Shown: positions 1-6,443 of the stretch, one piece after another
Layout of the letters: each line of letters opens with the position of its first letter
How positions within the stretch are numbered: position 1 is the first letter of the stretch
Origin: Candidatus Saccharimonadota bacterium
Lineage (GTDB): Bacteria > Patescibacteriota > Saccharimonadia > Saccharimonadales > SZUA-47
Assembly (NCBI GenBank): GCA_003231925.1
Contig: QIKK01000050.1
Coordinates: 1 to 9,499 of the forward strand
Reading direction: 5' to 3'
DNA: 9,499 nt
The notes under the pieces: generated by a model
What the model was told of the DNA's origin: nothing
Databases searched by the model: none
Seen by the model: only the letters and a program-made list of their open reading frames with translations
Position numbers and translations under genes: made by a program

Positions 1-408
1 GTTGGCAAGAAAGATTCCATAAATTATGAAATTGTCCCCTACGCTGTCTTTACTAGCCCTCAACTCGCTAGCGTTGGATTAACAGAAAAACAACAAATGG
101 AACGCTACAAAACGTGCTTATGTAGAACTATACAATTAGAGATGATTCCGAAAGCCTTGGTTACAAAACACACCGAGGGACTATTTACCATGTCAGCAAA
201 TCCAAAAACTGAGGCCATAGAAGGTGTCCATATTGTTGCTCCTAACGCCAGTGAACTCATTGCTGAGGCCATGATACTTGTTACTAACAAAAATACTATA
301 GACGATGTTACAGATTCTATTCCGATGTTTCCAACACTTTCAGAAGGCATCAAATACGTTGCACTATCTTACAAAAATGATATTTCAAAACTAAGTTGTT
401 GTGTATAG
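1..408 (+). CDS. merA: MerA-like mercuric reductase / flavoprotein disulfide reductase, C-terminal part (5' end outside window)
   Basis: Frame 1 is open from the first base, so this is the last 135 residues of a longer gene; the ATG at 97 is internal. The fragment is the dimerisation domain of class I pyridine nucleotide-disulfide oxidoreductases. Residues 16-29 read VFTSPQLASVGLTE, the usual interface strand. The 'MIPKAL...EGLF' segment and 'GVHIVAPNASELI' match the same domain. The last residues are KLSCCV, closely matching the C-terminal vicinal cysteines (KLSCC-) that bind Hg(II) in MerA and are absent from lipoamide and glutathione reductases. The His of the usual HPT..E active-site motif is Phe here (FPTLSEG, residues 110-116), again unlike glutathione reductase. 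MerA reduces Hg(II) to Hg(0) with NADPH in the cytoplasm. FAD and NADPH domains and the first redox Cys pair lie outside the window, so a related metal or thiol reductase cannot be excluded. Confidence 0.8.
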   Translation, partial: VGKKDSINYEIVPYAVFTSPQLASVGLTEKQQMERYKTCLCRTIQLEMIPKALVTKHTEGLFTMSANPKTEAIEGVHIVAPNASELIAEAMILVTNKNTIDDVTDSIPMFPTLSEGIKYVALSYKNDISKLSCCV

Positions 409-411
409 GAG
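407..411 (+). promoter_or_regulatory. Shine-Dalgarno site AGGAG overlapping the merA-like stop
   Basis: AGGAG begins inside the TAG stop of the reductase and lies 6 nt before an ATG at 418. The spacing is ideal, so the ATG looks translatable even though its ORF is only seven codons including the stop. Confidence 0.45.
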
Positions 412-417
412 ACCATC

Positions 418-438
418 ATGTGTCCAAATTGTAAATAA
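418..438 (+). other. tiny ORF with CxxC (MCPNCK), possible gene remnant or leader peptide
   Basis: ATG at 418 opens a six-residue peptide, MCPNCK, ended by TAA. It sits 9 nt after the reductase stop with a well-placed AGGAG. CPNC is a metal-binding CxxC knuckle of the zinc-ribbon kind. Reading on in the same frame past the TAA gives a second Cys pair (HPCSLC) about a dozen codons later, which would fit a broken zinc-ribbon protein, but another in-frame stop (TGA) follows soon after. It could be a translated micropeptide, the start of a decayed gene, or chance. I do not recognise a family. Confidence 0.25.
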
Positions 439-598
439 ATAATACGCACACATCCTTGTTCCCTGTGCACATCTACAAGAAGAGCGTGAGCTACTTTTAC
501 TCCATGTAGGAAGAGCCCAGGTATTAAGTATATAAAAAAATTGAACTATTGTTGTCTGCTTACACATCTGCAGAAAAGGGCTATACTGTTGAATATAC
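439..598 (+). other. intergenic stretch between the reductase and the P-type ATPase
   Basis: No gene can be supported here. A start-less open stretch in frame 2 (443 to about 535) and a leftward ORF crossing into the ATPase have no recognisable motif. The word CACATC occurs at 448, 468 and 563; the last two extend to CACATCTrCA (468-477, 563-572). A weak CTACA/TGTAG pairing (473-477 with 505-509) encloses a long loop. No tRNA fold or strong terminator was found. The end of the stretch carries the ATPase promoter. Confidence 0.4.
559..587 (+). promoter_or_regulatory. predicted sigma70-type promoter of the P-type ATPase gene
   Basis: CTTACA (559-564, four of six consensus bases) and TATACT (582-587, five of six) are separated by 17 nt. 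The expected start of transcription is near 593-595, only 4-6 nt before the ATG at 599. No Shine-Dalgarno site is present, so the transcript should be effectively leaderless. Confidence 0.5.
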
Positions 599-3004
599 AT
601 GCAAAATAATGAAATAACACAAAAAGGGCTGTCCACGTCCGAGGTCGAAAAATTACAAGATAAATTTGGGGCAAATGCGATAGACGAGAAGCTAGAGCCC
701 GGAATTATTAAACTACTAAAAAAATTCATTCAGCCAATACCATTAATGATAGAAGCTGCTCTGGGATTATCGGCAATAGCTAAGAAATGGGAAGATTTTA
801 TCATTATAGCTATACTCCTTGGCGTTAACATTGGTGTTGATTTCATACAGGATCAAAAAGCCCAGAAAGCGCTTCAAGCTTTAAAAGATACCCTATCCTC
901 CAAAGCTTTAGTCCTGAGAGATGGTAAATTTAAAACAATCGACGCCCGCGAACTTGTACCTGGAGACATTGTTAAACTAGTAATAGGCGACATTGCCCCA
1001 GCTGATTTAATATTACTTGGCAATAGTTATGCCTCCGTTGATCAATCGGCGGTATCTGGCGAGTCGCTACCTGTGGATAAAAAACAAGGCGATATAATTT
1101 TTGCGAGCTCTGTGATACAAAAAGGAGCTTTTCTAGCCCAAATAAAAGCTACTGGAAAAGACACCTCCATTGGAGAAGATGCTGCTCTGGTCGCACAGGC
1201 TGAGCGAGAACAAATCAGCCATTTCCAAGAAGCAATCTTAAACATTGGAAGATTTTTAATTACAATAGCTGTCGTACTGATAATTATAGTTTTTGTGGTT
1301 TTATTATTACGCGGAAACTCCCTGCTAGAAACTACCAGTTTTGTCCTAGTATTAGCAGTTGCTTCAGTTCCTGTCGCCTTACCTGCTGTTCTATCGGTTA
1401 CCATGGCAATTGGAGCCAGCAAGCTAGCCAAAAAGAAGGCTATTATCACCAATTACAAGGCTATTGAAGAATTAGCTGGAATAGACATTCTATGTGTGGA
1501 CAAAACAGGAACCCTTACAAAAAATCAGATTACAGTTTCGTCTCCAAAAACCTACGGAGATTTTACAATATCAGACCTGTTTACATATACGGTGTTGATG
1601 ATTGATAAAGAAGAAAAAAGCATCATAGAAGAGACCATGTATGCCTACGCGAAGACAAATAACCTCATCAGCTCAATCAATGACTATATCGTAGATAAAT
1701 CAATACCATTTGATCCAGTAAGGAAAATGACTGAGGCAGATATACATTCAGGAAGCCATAAATTATCTATTGTTATGGGCGCTCCACAAGTTATTATTAG
1801 CAAGATTGACGACAAATTAACCAAGCAACTCAATAAAGACGTTGAGGTTTTTGCACGAGATGGTTTTAGAACAATTATAGTCGCACAAATAAAAAATAGT
1901 CGCACTATACCTGTCGGTATAATCCCACTAGTAGATCCACCAAGAGAAGATTCCAAGCAAACAATATCAGAGATTCGTAGCCGAGGTATTGTTGTTAAAA
2001 TGTTAACAGGTGATAATGTTACCATAGCGACCTATGTATCGAAGTTGTTGGATATCGGAACCCGTGTTATTAGAAGTTCAGCCATGCAGAAACTTCTCAA
2101 GACAAAAAATGCTCAAGCCAGAGCCACTACAATCACTGCCAACGACGTCTTCGCGGAAGTTGTCCCTAAGGATAAGTTCGATATTGTCGAGACTCTGCAA
2201 AAGACAGGTCACCTTGTAGCGATGACGGGGGATGGTGTCAACGACGCCCCAGCACTTAAAAAAGCTGACATTGGTATAGCTGTATCTGGGGCTTCACCAG
2301 CGGCAAGATCTGCTGCAGATATTATATTATTAGACAGCGGTCTAGCTGTTATAAGCTACGCCATAGATTCTGCCAGAATGATATTTTATAGGATGAAGTC
2401 CTACGCCACTTTCCGTATTGCCTTAACAATACGCATTATTTTCTTTATAGCTCTTTCCATCCTAGTCTATGGCTATTCGCCCTTAACAGCGGTAATGATC
2501 ATCTTACTTGCCCTGCTAGACGATATCCCAGTGATGTCGATAGCCTATGATAACGCACCAGTCAATGACCGACCAACCAGATGGCATCTAAGAGAAATAG
2601 TGTTTATCTCCATTCTATTAGGGATGTCTGGGCTTATTTCATCTTTTGCCTTATTTATATGGTTAGATGTCAATGGATTTTCTGTAGCTATAATACAAAC
2701 AATTTTGTTCTTAAAGCTGGATGTAGCTGGCCATTCAACACTCTATTTAACTCGTACTGGTAGTAAACATTTTTGGGAACGCCCTTTCCCTTCACTGCAG
2801 TTCTTTATACCAGCCTTTGGTTCAAGAATTATCGGGACAATCATAGTGCTATTTGGTATTTTAATGAGTCCTATTAGCTGGCAGACTATCCTATTTATTT
2901 GGATATATTCAACTATTTGGTTCTTATTTAATGATCAGTTGAAAGTGCTTGGTTATAAGATTCTAGATAAATTAGAAAAAAAACGACAACTAAAACAAGC
3001 CTAG
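599..3004 (+). CDS. P-type ATPase, plasma-membrane H+-ATPase (type IIIA) family
   Basis: An 801-residue cation pump that would use ATP to export protons across the cytoplasmic membrane. The N-terminus (GLSTSEVEKL...FGANAI) is the usual start of the family and supports ATG 599. Ordered motifs: actuator loop SGES (153-156), M4 PVALPAV (258-264), phosphorylation site DKTGTLT with Asp301, DPPRED (446-451), MLTGDN (468-473) and TGDGVNDAPALKKADIGIAV (543-562). M6 reads LLDDIPVMSIAYDNAP (639-654), which matches H+-ATPases rather than Ca2+ or heavy-metal pumps; no N-terminal CxxC metal domain is present. About ten membrane segments are seen: roughly 45-85, 213-275 and 602-780. Length is normal for prokaryotic members. 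Oddity: the nucleotide-binding KGAPE motif is MGAPQ (393-397), so the ATP-contacting Lys is missing. The ion is inferred from family; Mg2+ or another cation is possible. It appears monocistronic with its own promoter. Confidence 0.88.
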   Translation: MQNNEITQKGLSTSEVEKLQDKFGANAIDEKLEPGIIKLLKKFIQPIPLMIEAALGLSAIAKKWEDFIIIAILLGVNIGVDFIQDQKAQKALQALKDTLSSKALVLRDGKFKTIDARELVPGDIVKLVIGDIAPADLILLGNSYASVDQSAVSGESLPVDKKQGDIIFASSVIQKGAFLAQIKATGKDTSIGEDAALVAQAEREQISHFQEAILNIGRFLITIAVVLIIIVFVVLLLRGNSLLETTSFVLVLAVASVPVALPAVLSVTMAIGASKLAKKKAIITNYKAIEELAGIDILCVDKTGTLTKNQITVSSPKTYGDFTISDLFTYTVLMIDKEEKSIIEETMYAYAKTNNLISSINDYIVDKSIPFDPVRKMTEADIHSGSHKLSIVMGAPQVIISKIDDKLTKQLNKDVEVFARDGFRTIIVAQIKNSRTIPVGIIPLVDPPREDSKQTISEIRSRGIVVKMLTGDNVTIATYVSKLLDIGTRVIRSSAMQKLLKTKNAQARATTITANDVFAEVVPKDKFDIVETLQKTGHLVAMTGDGVNDAPALKKADIGIAVSGASPAARSAADIILLDSGLAVISYAIDSARMIFYRMKSYATFRIALTIRIIFFIALSILVYGYSPLTAVMIILLALLDDIPVMSIAYDNAPVNDRPTRWHLREIVFISILLGMSGLISSFALFIWLDVNGFSVAIIQTILFLKLDVAGHSTLYLTRTGSKHFWERPFPSLQFFIPAFGSRIIGTIIVLFGILMSPISWQTILFIWIYSTIWFLFNDQLKVLGYKILDKLEKKRQLKQA

Positions 3005-3054
3005 TTCTTTCGCACAAGAATTATATTAAATTAGCCGTTATTATCTTATTACTG

Positions 3055-3456
3055 TTATTGTGTATTCTGGTCAGGAGCTGGAGGGTTTGAAACTGTTTGA
3101 GAGGCTGGTGCTGGAGCTGGTGGTGTCGTGGATGGCTGGTCCTCAGTTAGTTGTTGCATTCCCATATTGTTATAGGCATCTTGACAGATAGCCATAGATA
3201 TCAAACCTGTTACAAAAACACTTAGTACAAAATTTAAAATTCCATTAACCTTACCGTTAGTAACTTTTTCAGCTCCTTCATAATACTTCCACAGCCAGTA
3301 GATGCTACCGAACGGGATTAACCACACCCAGGCTGTCAAAATATTGGCACCTTTATCGTTTAATTCTCCTTTAGTCTTCACAAACCAGTACCACCCATAA
3401 ATTCCAAAAGTTACAAATGGTAGTAATATTACTGCTACTATTCCTCTTTTCTTCAT
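3055..3456 (-). CDS. DUF4234 family small membrane protein
   Basis: A 133-residue protein with three predicted membrane helices (about 5-25, 39-57 and 72-91). The signature LPFVTFGIYGWYWF...ELN (12-33), the aromatic second helix with WLWKYYEGAEKV (54-65) and the CQDAYN segment (91-96) match DUF4234, a domain of unknown function. The tail (105-133) is rich in Pro, Thr, Gln and Ala and should be a disordered extension. The gene starts 45 nt after the folC stop on the same strand, so it may end a leftward transcript, but it has its own good AAGGAG ribosome site and a possible promoter. It converges with the ATPase gene across 50 bp. Function is unknown, and nothing in the context ties it firmly to a pathway. 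Confidence 0.75.
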   Translation of the reverse strand: MKKRGIVAVILLPFVTFGIYGWYWFVKTKGELNDKGANILTAWVWLIPFGSIYWLWKYYEGAEKVTNGKVNGILNFVLSVFVTGLISMAICQDAYNNMGMQQLTEDQPSTTPPAPAPASQTVSNPPAPDQNTQ

Positions 3457-3461
3457 ACTGT

Positions 3462-3467
3462 CTCCTT
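3462..3467 (-). promoter_or_regulatory. Shine-Dalgarno site AAGGAG of the DUF4234 gene
   Basis: On the minus strand AAGGAG lies 5 nt upstream of the ATG at 3456. It fixes the start codon and shows that this genome does use canonical ribosome sites. Confidence 0.7.
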
Positions 3468-3483
3468 ATTTGTTATGTTTGTA

Positions 3484-3512
3484 ATTGTACATACCCCTAG
3501 TTTAGAATACAA
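3484..3512 (-). promoter_or_regulatory. possible promoter of the DUF4234 gene
   Basis: On the minus strand TTGTAT (3512-3507) and TACAAT (3489-3484) are 17 nt apart, overlapping the last codons of folC. The -35 match is poor and the region is A+T-rich, so read-through from folC is an equal alternative. Confidence 0.3.
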
Positions 3513-4761
3513 GTTTTCTGATTTGACCCAACAAATAAAATGAACCGATTATTAACTTTATATCTGCCTGATTTTTCAAAAGTTTGCTAAGTGCCAGCCT
3601 GTTGTCTGGCTCAACAACAGAATCTATACCAAGTTTTACAGCAAAACTATTTAAAATATTTACATCTTGAGATACCGCTGGTAAATCTTGCGACGTGTTA
3701 AAAGTAGTAAATATAAAACCTTCTGTTATATCAGACAATTCACTCAAAACCTCTGTAAATTCCTTACCCTCTTTAAGGGCAACCACCACTACGGCTTTTT
3801 TATGTGGATATAATTTTTTAAAACTTTCTACAAAAGCCTTTATTTTTTGACTATTATGGGCACCATCCATAATTAGCTGTCCATTATTTAGTAAATTAAT
3901 AACCTCCATGCGTCCTGGAATTACAATGTTTAAAGATTCTGCTGAGCTAGTCTGACTGAGCCCGTCGCGCTCTGCAAGGTATTCAAAAACATTTTTAGCT
4001 AGTAGCCAGTTTCTTTTTTGAAAGGCCGGAAGATTTTTATATTCTGGAGAATAACTAGCGACAGGCATATTCTGATTTAAGGTGTTAAGTACCGCTTTTT
4101 TTTGCAACACTCTGTTTTTTACCTGATTCATAACTTGTTTAGATTGTCTGTACATAAAAACAACATTACCAGTTTGAATAATACCGGCTTTTTGAATTGT
4201 GATATCAGAGATTGACCTACCAAGAATTTTTGTATGATCTAACCCTATATCAGTTATAACGCAGACTTTGTCTTTTCTAGTAGCAACGTTAGTACCATCT
4301 AACAGACCACCTAGACCAGTTTCTATAACGGCGTAATCTACATTTTGACGTACAAATTCCCAATACGCAAAGACTATTAAAAGTTCAAAATAACTAGGAT
4401 TAGTGTCTACCTTATTAATTAAATTCATGAATACTGTGAAATCACCGCAAAATTGCTTGTTGGATAAGAACTTATTATTTATTTGAAGCCGTTCTTTAAT
4501 GCTATCGACATGAGGTGATACCGTCAAACCAACTTTAGATCTTGTTGAACCAAGTAAAGCTGATAGATAGTAAGCCGTTGATGTTTTACCACTTGTTCCG
4601 GCAACATGAATGACTTTTAACTTTTTGTGGGGGTTACCTGTAGCCTCCAGTAATGGCCACAGCCTCTCCAGACTCATTCCATCACCGCTATATTTTGAAA
4701 CTTTTGGGACATAAGACATCAGTACCTCTTCGACATTCTTGATACTGATTATCTTACCCAT
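3502..4761 (-). CDS. folC: folylpolyglutamate synthase / dihydrofolate synthase (Mur ligase superfamily)
   Basis: A cytoplasmic ATP-dependent ligase that adds glutamate to folates (and in some members joins Glu to dihydropteroate). From the ATG at 4761 it has 419 residues, the normal FolC length. Motifs in order (numbered from this ATG): HVAGTSGKTST P-loop (52-62), SPHVDSIKERLQIN (82-95), YFELLIVFAYW (124-134), IETGLGGLLDGTNV (146-159), DIGLDHTKILG (171-181), KAGII (191-195), PGRME (282-286), DGAHN (299-303) and the C-terminal GSFYLLGQIR. The usual GLGGRLDATN has Leu in place of Arg. A TTG at 4776 would add five residues, but the ATG has AGGGG 5 nt upstream and fits typical N-termini better. 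It starts 44 nt after the HTH/DUF3467 gene on the same strand. With glyA nearby it suggests retention of polyglutamylated, perhaps salvaged, folate. Confidence 0.88.
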   Translation of the reverse strand: MGKIISIKNVEEVLMSYVPKVSKYSGDGMSLERLWPLLEATGNPHKKLKVIHVAGTSGKTSTAYYLSALLGSTRSKVGLTVSPHVDSIKERLQINNKFLSNKQFCGDFTVFMNLINKVDTNPSYFELLIVFAYWEFVRQNVDYAVIETGLGGLLDGTNVATRKDKVCVITDIGLDHTKILGRSISDITIQKAGIIQTGNVVFMYRQSKQVMNQVKNRVLQKKAVLNTLNQNMPVASYSPEYKNLPAFQKRNWLLAKNVFEYLAERDGLSQTSSAESLNIVIPGRMEVINLLNNGQLIMDGAHNSQKIKAFVESFKKLYPHKKAVVVVALKEGKEFTEVLSELSDITEGFIFTTFNTSQDLPAVSQDVNILNSFAVKLGIDSVVEPDNRLALSKLLKNQADIKLIIGSFYLLGQIRKLVF

Positions 4762-4766
4762 ACATG

Positions 4767-4771
4767 CCCCT
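4767..4771 (-). promoter_or_regulatory. weak ribosome site AGGGG deciding the folC start
   Basis: On the minus strand AGGGG (4771-4767) lies 5 nt before the ATG at 4761. It favours this ATG over the TTG at 4776, which has no ribosome site. A TATAGT (4787-4782) upstream could be a -10 box, though no convincing -35 accompanies it. Confidence 0.4.
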
Positions 4772-4805
4772 AACAAAAATTACTATAGCTTTAAAAAGCA
4801 GAAGA

Positions 4806-5390
4806 TTATTTATTACTGCCGGGTGTTTTGAGTCGTTTGGGCTCTTCTGGATTATCTGATTCTTCTAATGTTTTTTTAAGAACTTCCAGAACACTCTTAG
4901 CGTGCTCTTTACTCATTCCAATACGTGAAATAACTAAGGGCCGATTACCTATACCAGACCCTTGTACAAAATTCATAATCACACCGTATTGGTTAACCAT
5001 AACTTGTACCATATCGGTGTAAACTATTTTTAGATCCTGTTCTGTAATACCTGCCATTACTTCTCTAACATTTCCTGATTCACTGTTGATAAAAGATTTA
5101 TCATTTACGAGTTGATCAGAATAGCCAGCTAGACTCCACAACTCAGCTGCTTTATCATCTCTAAGTCCAAAATGTTGAATAATCAGTAACAAAATATCTT
5201 CACTGGGACGTTTAGATCCAGTTTCATATTCATGTAGTTTGTGTTCATCTATTTCAACTGCACCAGATACCTCTGCCGAGCTTTTACTTGCAGTTGTACG
5301 GAGTCTTTTTAATACTTCGCCGAATGATCTATAGGGTGTTTTTCTATCACTTTTCATGTAATAATATTTTAACTCATCATATCTGCTCAT
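4806..5390 (-). CDS. XRE-family HTH regulator with C-terminal DUF3467-like domain
   Basis: A 194-residue soluble protein with two parts. Residues about 23-77 (FGEVLKRLRTTASKSSAEVS... ending HEYETGSKRPSEDILLLIIQHFGL) form a Cro/C1-type helix-turn-helix with the usual E.G.R.P pattern after the recognition helix, so it should bind DNA. Residues about 119-177 carry two blocks, VYTDMVQVMVNQYGVIMNF and VISRIGMSKEHAKSVLEVLKK, that resemble DUF3467, a small domain of unknown function usually encoded alone. The last 15-20 residues are charged and flexible. The gene is divergent from murB with 34 bp between start codons, so murB and itself are the obvious regulatory targets. No Shine-Dalgarno site precedes the ATG. 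The HTH call is firm; the DUF3467 call is from memory of the motif and less certain. Confidence 0.8.
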   Translation of the reverse strand: MSRYDELKYYYMKSDRKTPYRSFGEVLKRLRTTASKSSAEVSGAVEIDEHKLHEYETGSKRPSEDILLLIIQHFGLRDDKAAELWSLAGYSDQLVNDKSFINSESGNVREVMAGITEQDLKIVYTDMVQVMVNQYGVIMNFVQGSGIGNRPLVISRIGMSKEHAKSVLEVLKKTLEESDNPEEPKRLKTPGSNK

Positions 5391-5409
5391 AACAAGCAGG
5401 AAATCAAGG

Positions 5410-5420
5410 TATACTATAAT
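5410..5420. promoter_or_regulatory. shared divergent promoter between the HTH/DUF3467 gene and murB
   Basis: Rightward TATACT (5410-5415) and TATAAT (5415-5420) overlap leftward TATAGT (5417-5412), giving a near-symmetric -10 core usable in both directions. Predicted starts are near 5422 rightward, about 3 nt before the murB ATG, and near 5405 leftward, about 15 nt before the HTH ATG. -35 elements are weak on both sides. All control sequences must fit into about 34 bp plus coding ends, so the two directions probably compete. Confidence 0.5.
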
Positions 5421-5424
5421 TAGA

Positions 5425-6435
5425 ATGATTTTTTTAGAAAATACATCCCTCGTTGATTATTCAACCATGCGTCTTGGAGGTAGGGCGAAATATTTATGTA
5501 GTATATCCAATACCACAGAGTTAGAAGAGGCTTTAGACTTCTCAAAAACTAAAAAATTGCCTGTTAGAGTCATAGGCTCTGGTAGCAATATAATCTGGAG
5601 TGATAAAGGATACTCAGGGTTGGTTATTATTAACGAGATTAAAGGGTTCAGCATAAAAAACAACTATTTAACGGCTGGCGCTGGGGAGTTATGGGATGAA
5701 GTGGTGTCCTGGTCTGTTGATAGAGAGCTATCTGGTATTGAAAATCTAAGCTATATCCCCGGTACAGCTGGTGCTACTCCGGTCCAAAACATTGGCGCCT
5801 ACGGCAGAGAGATTAGTGAAGTTCTGATTTATCTAAAAGCCCTAGACGTTCAAAAGAATAAAATAGTTACAATAAGCAACCGCCAATGTAGATTTGGATA
5901 TCGAACAAGCCGATTTAAAACTGTTGATAGTGGAAAATTTATAATTTTAGAAATTACCCTAAAGTTAAGCGATAAGAGTCCTAAACCACCTTTCTATGAA
6001 AGTCTCCGAGCTGATTTAGATAATAAGAAAATAACTAAGCCCAAGATATCAGATATACGTAAATCTGTTATGAAAATTAGAAAAACTAAGCTTCCAGATG
6101 TCGAAACTGTTCCAAACAGTGGATCATTTTTTACTAATCCAATTATCAGCAAAACGGAGTTTAATAAACTAGTAAAAACCTATCCGGACATTAAAGGATG
6201 GGACACCAATGGTCAAAAAAAGATCTCCGCAGGATGGTTGATAGAAAATGCCGGTTTTAAGGACTTCCACGACGATACAACTGGTATGGCAACTTGGAAG
6301 CACCAGTCCTTGGTACTAGTCAACGAACATGCCAATTCAACAGCAGACTTATTAAAATTTAAAGACAAAATAGTACGAAAGGTCAAAGAAAAATATAATA
6401 TTAGATTAGAGCAAGAACCAGAAATGGTAGTATAG
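5425..6435 (+). CDS. murB: UDP-N-acetylmuramate dehydrogenase (UDP-N-acetylenolpyruvoylglucosamine reductase)
   Basis: MurB is the FAD/NADPH enzyme that reduces UDP-GlcNAc-enolpyruvate to UDP-MurNAc in the cytoplasm, the second step of peptidoglycan precursor synthesis. The 336-residue protein is full length and of type I (E. coli-like). N-terminal FAD-binding part: NTSLVDYSTMRLGG (6-19) and VIGSGSNI (49-56). IPGTAGATPVQNIGAYG (111-127) and CRFGYRTSRFK (155-165) include Arg160, the catalytic Arg next to Tyr159. The C-terminal domain has IRKTKLPD (218-225), PNSGSFFTNP (230-239) with Ser234 as proton donor, KISAGWLIE (266-274), HQSLVLVN (293-300) and PE (332-333), where Glu333 is the likely catalytic Glu. 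The ATG is 9 nt after TATACT with no ribosome site, so the mRNA is probably leaderless. It is followed after 8 nt by a SanA-like gene. Confidence 0.95.
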   Translation: MIFLENTSLVDYSTMRLGGRAKYLCSISNTTELEEALDFSKTKKLPVRVIGSGSNIIWSDKGYSGLVIINEIKGFSIKNNYLTAGAGELWDEVVSWSVDRELSGIENLSYIPGTAGATPVQNIGAYGREISEVLIYLKALDVQKNKIVTISNRQCRFGYRTSRFKTVDSGKFIILEITLKLSDKSPKPPFYESLRADLDNKKITKPKISDIRKSVMKIRKTKLPDVETVPNSGSFFTNPIISKTEFNKLVKTYPDIKGWDTNGQKKISAGWLIENAGFKDFHDDTTGMATWKHQSLVLVNEHANSTADLLKFKDKIVRKVKEKYNIRLEQEPEMVV

Positions 6436-6443
6436 GATGTCTG

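Noticed and set aside
443..535. Start-less open stretch in frame 2 as the rest of a frameshifted MCPNCK gene
   Set aside because: It has no start codon, does not continue the CxxC pattern convincingly and matches no family I recognise.
439..598. tRNA or structured RNA in the region before the ATPase
   Set aside because: Only short, poorly placed pairings were found and no tRNA arms or consensus bases could be laid out.
391..729. Leftward ORF of 112 codons across the intergenic region and the ATPase start
   Set aside because: It overlaps both the reductase end and the ATPase N-terminus, has no ribosome site or recognisable motif, and its composition is that of an antisense shadow.
1042..1452. 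Leftward ORF of 136 codons inside the ATPase gene
   Set aside because: It lies opposite the actuator loop and M3-M4 of a clear P-type ATPase and shows no family features.
1..3004. A mercury-resistance operon linking the reductase and the P-type ATPase
   Set aside because: The ATPase has its own promoter, H+-pump motifs and no metal-binding CxxC domain or CPx motif, so it is not a mercury or heavy-metal exporter.
3003..3022. AGTTCTT/AAGAATT hairpin between the ATPase and DUF4234 genes as a terminator
   Set aside because: The stem is weak (seven pairs including a G-U) with a 6-nt loop and no T-tract on either strand.
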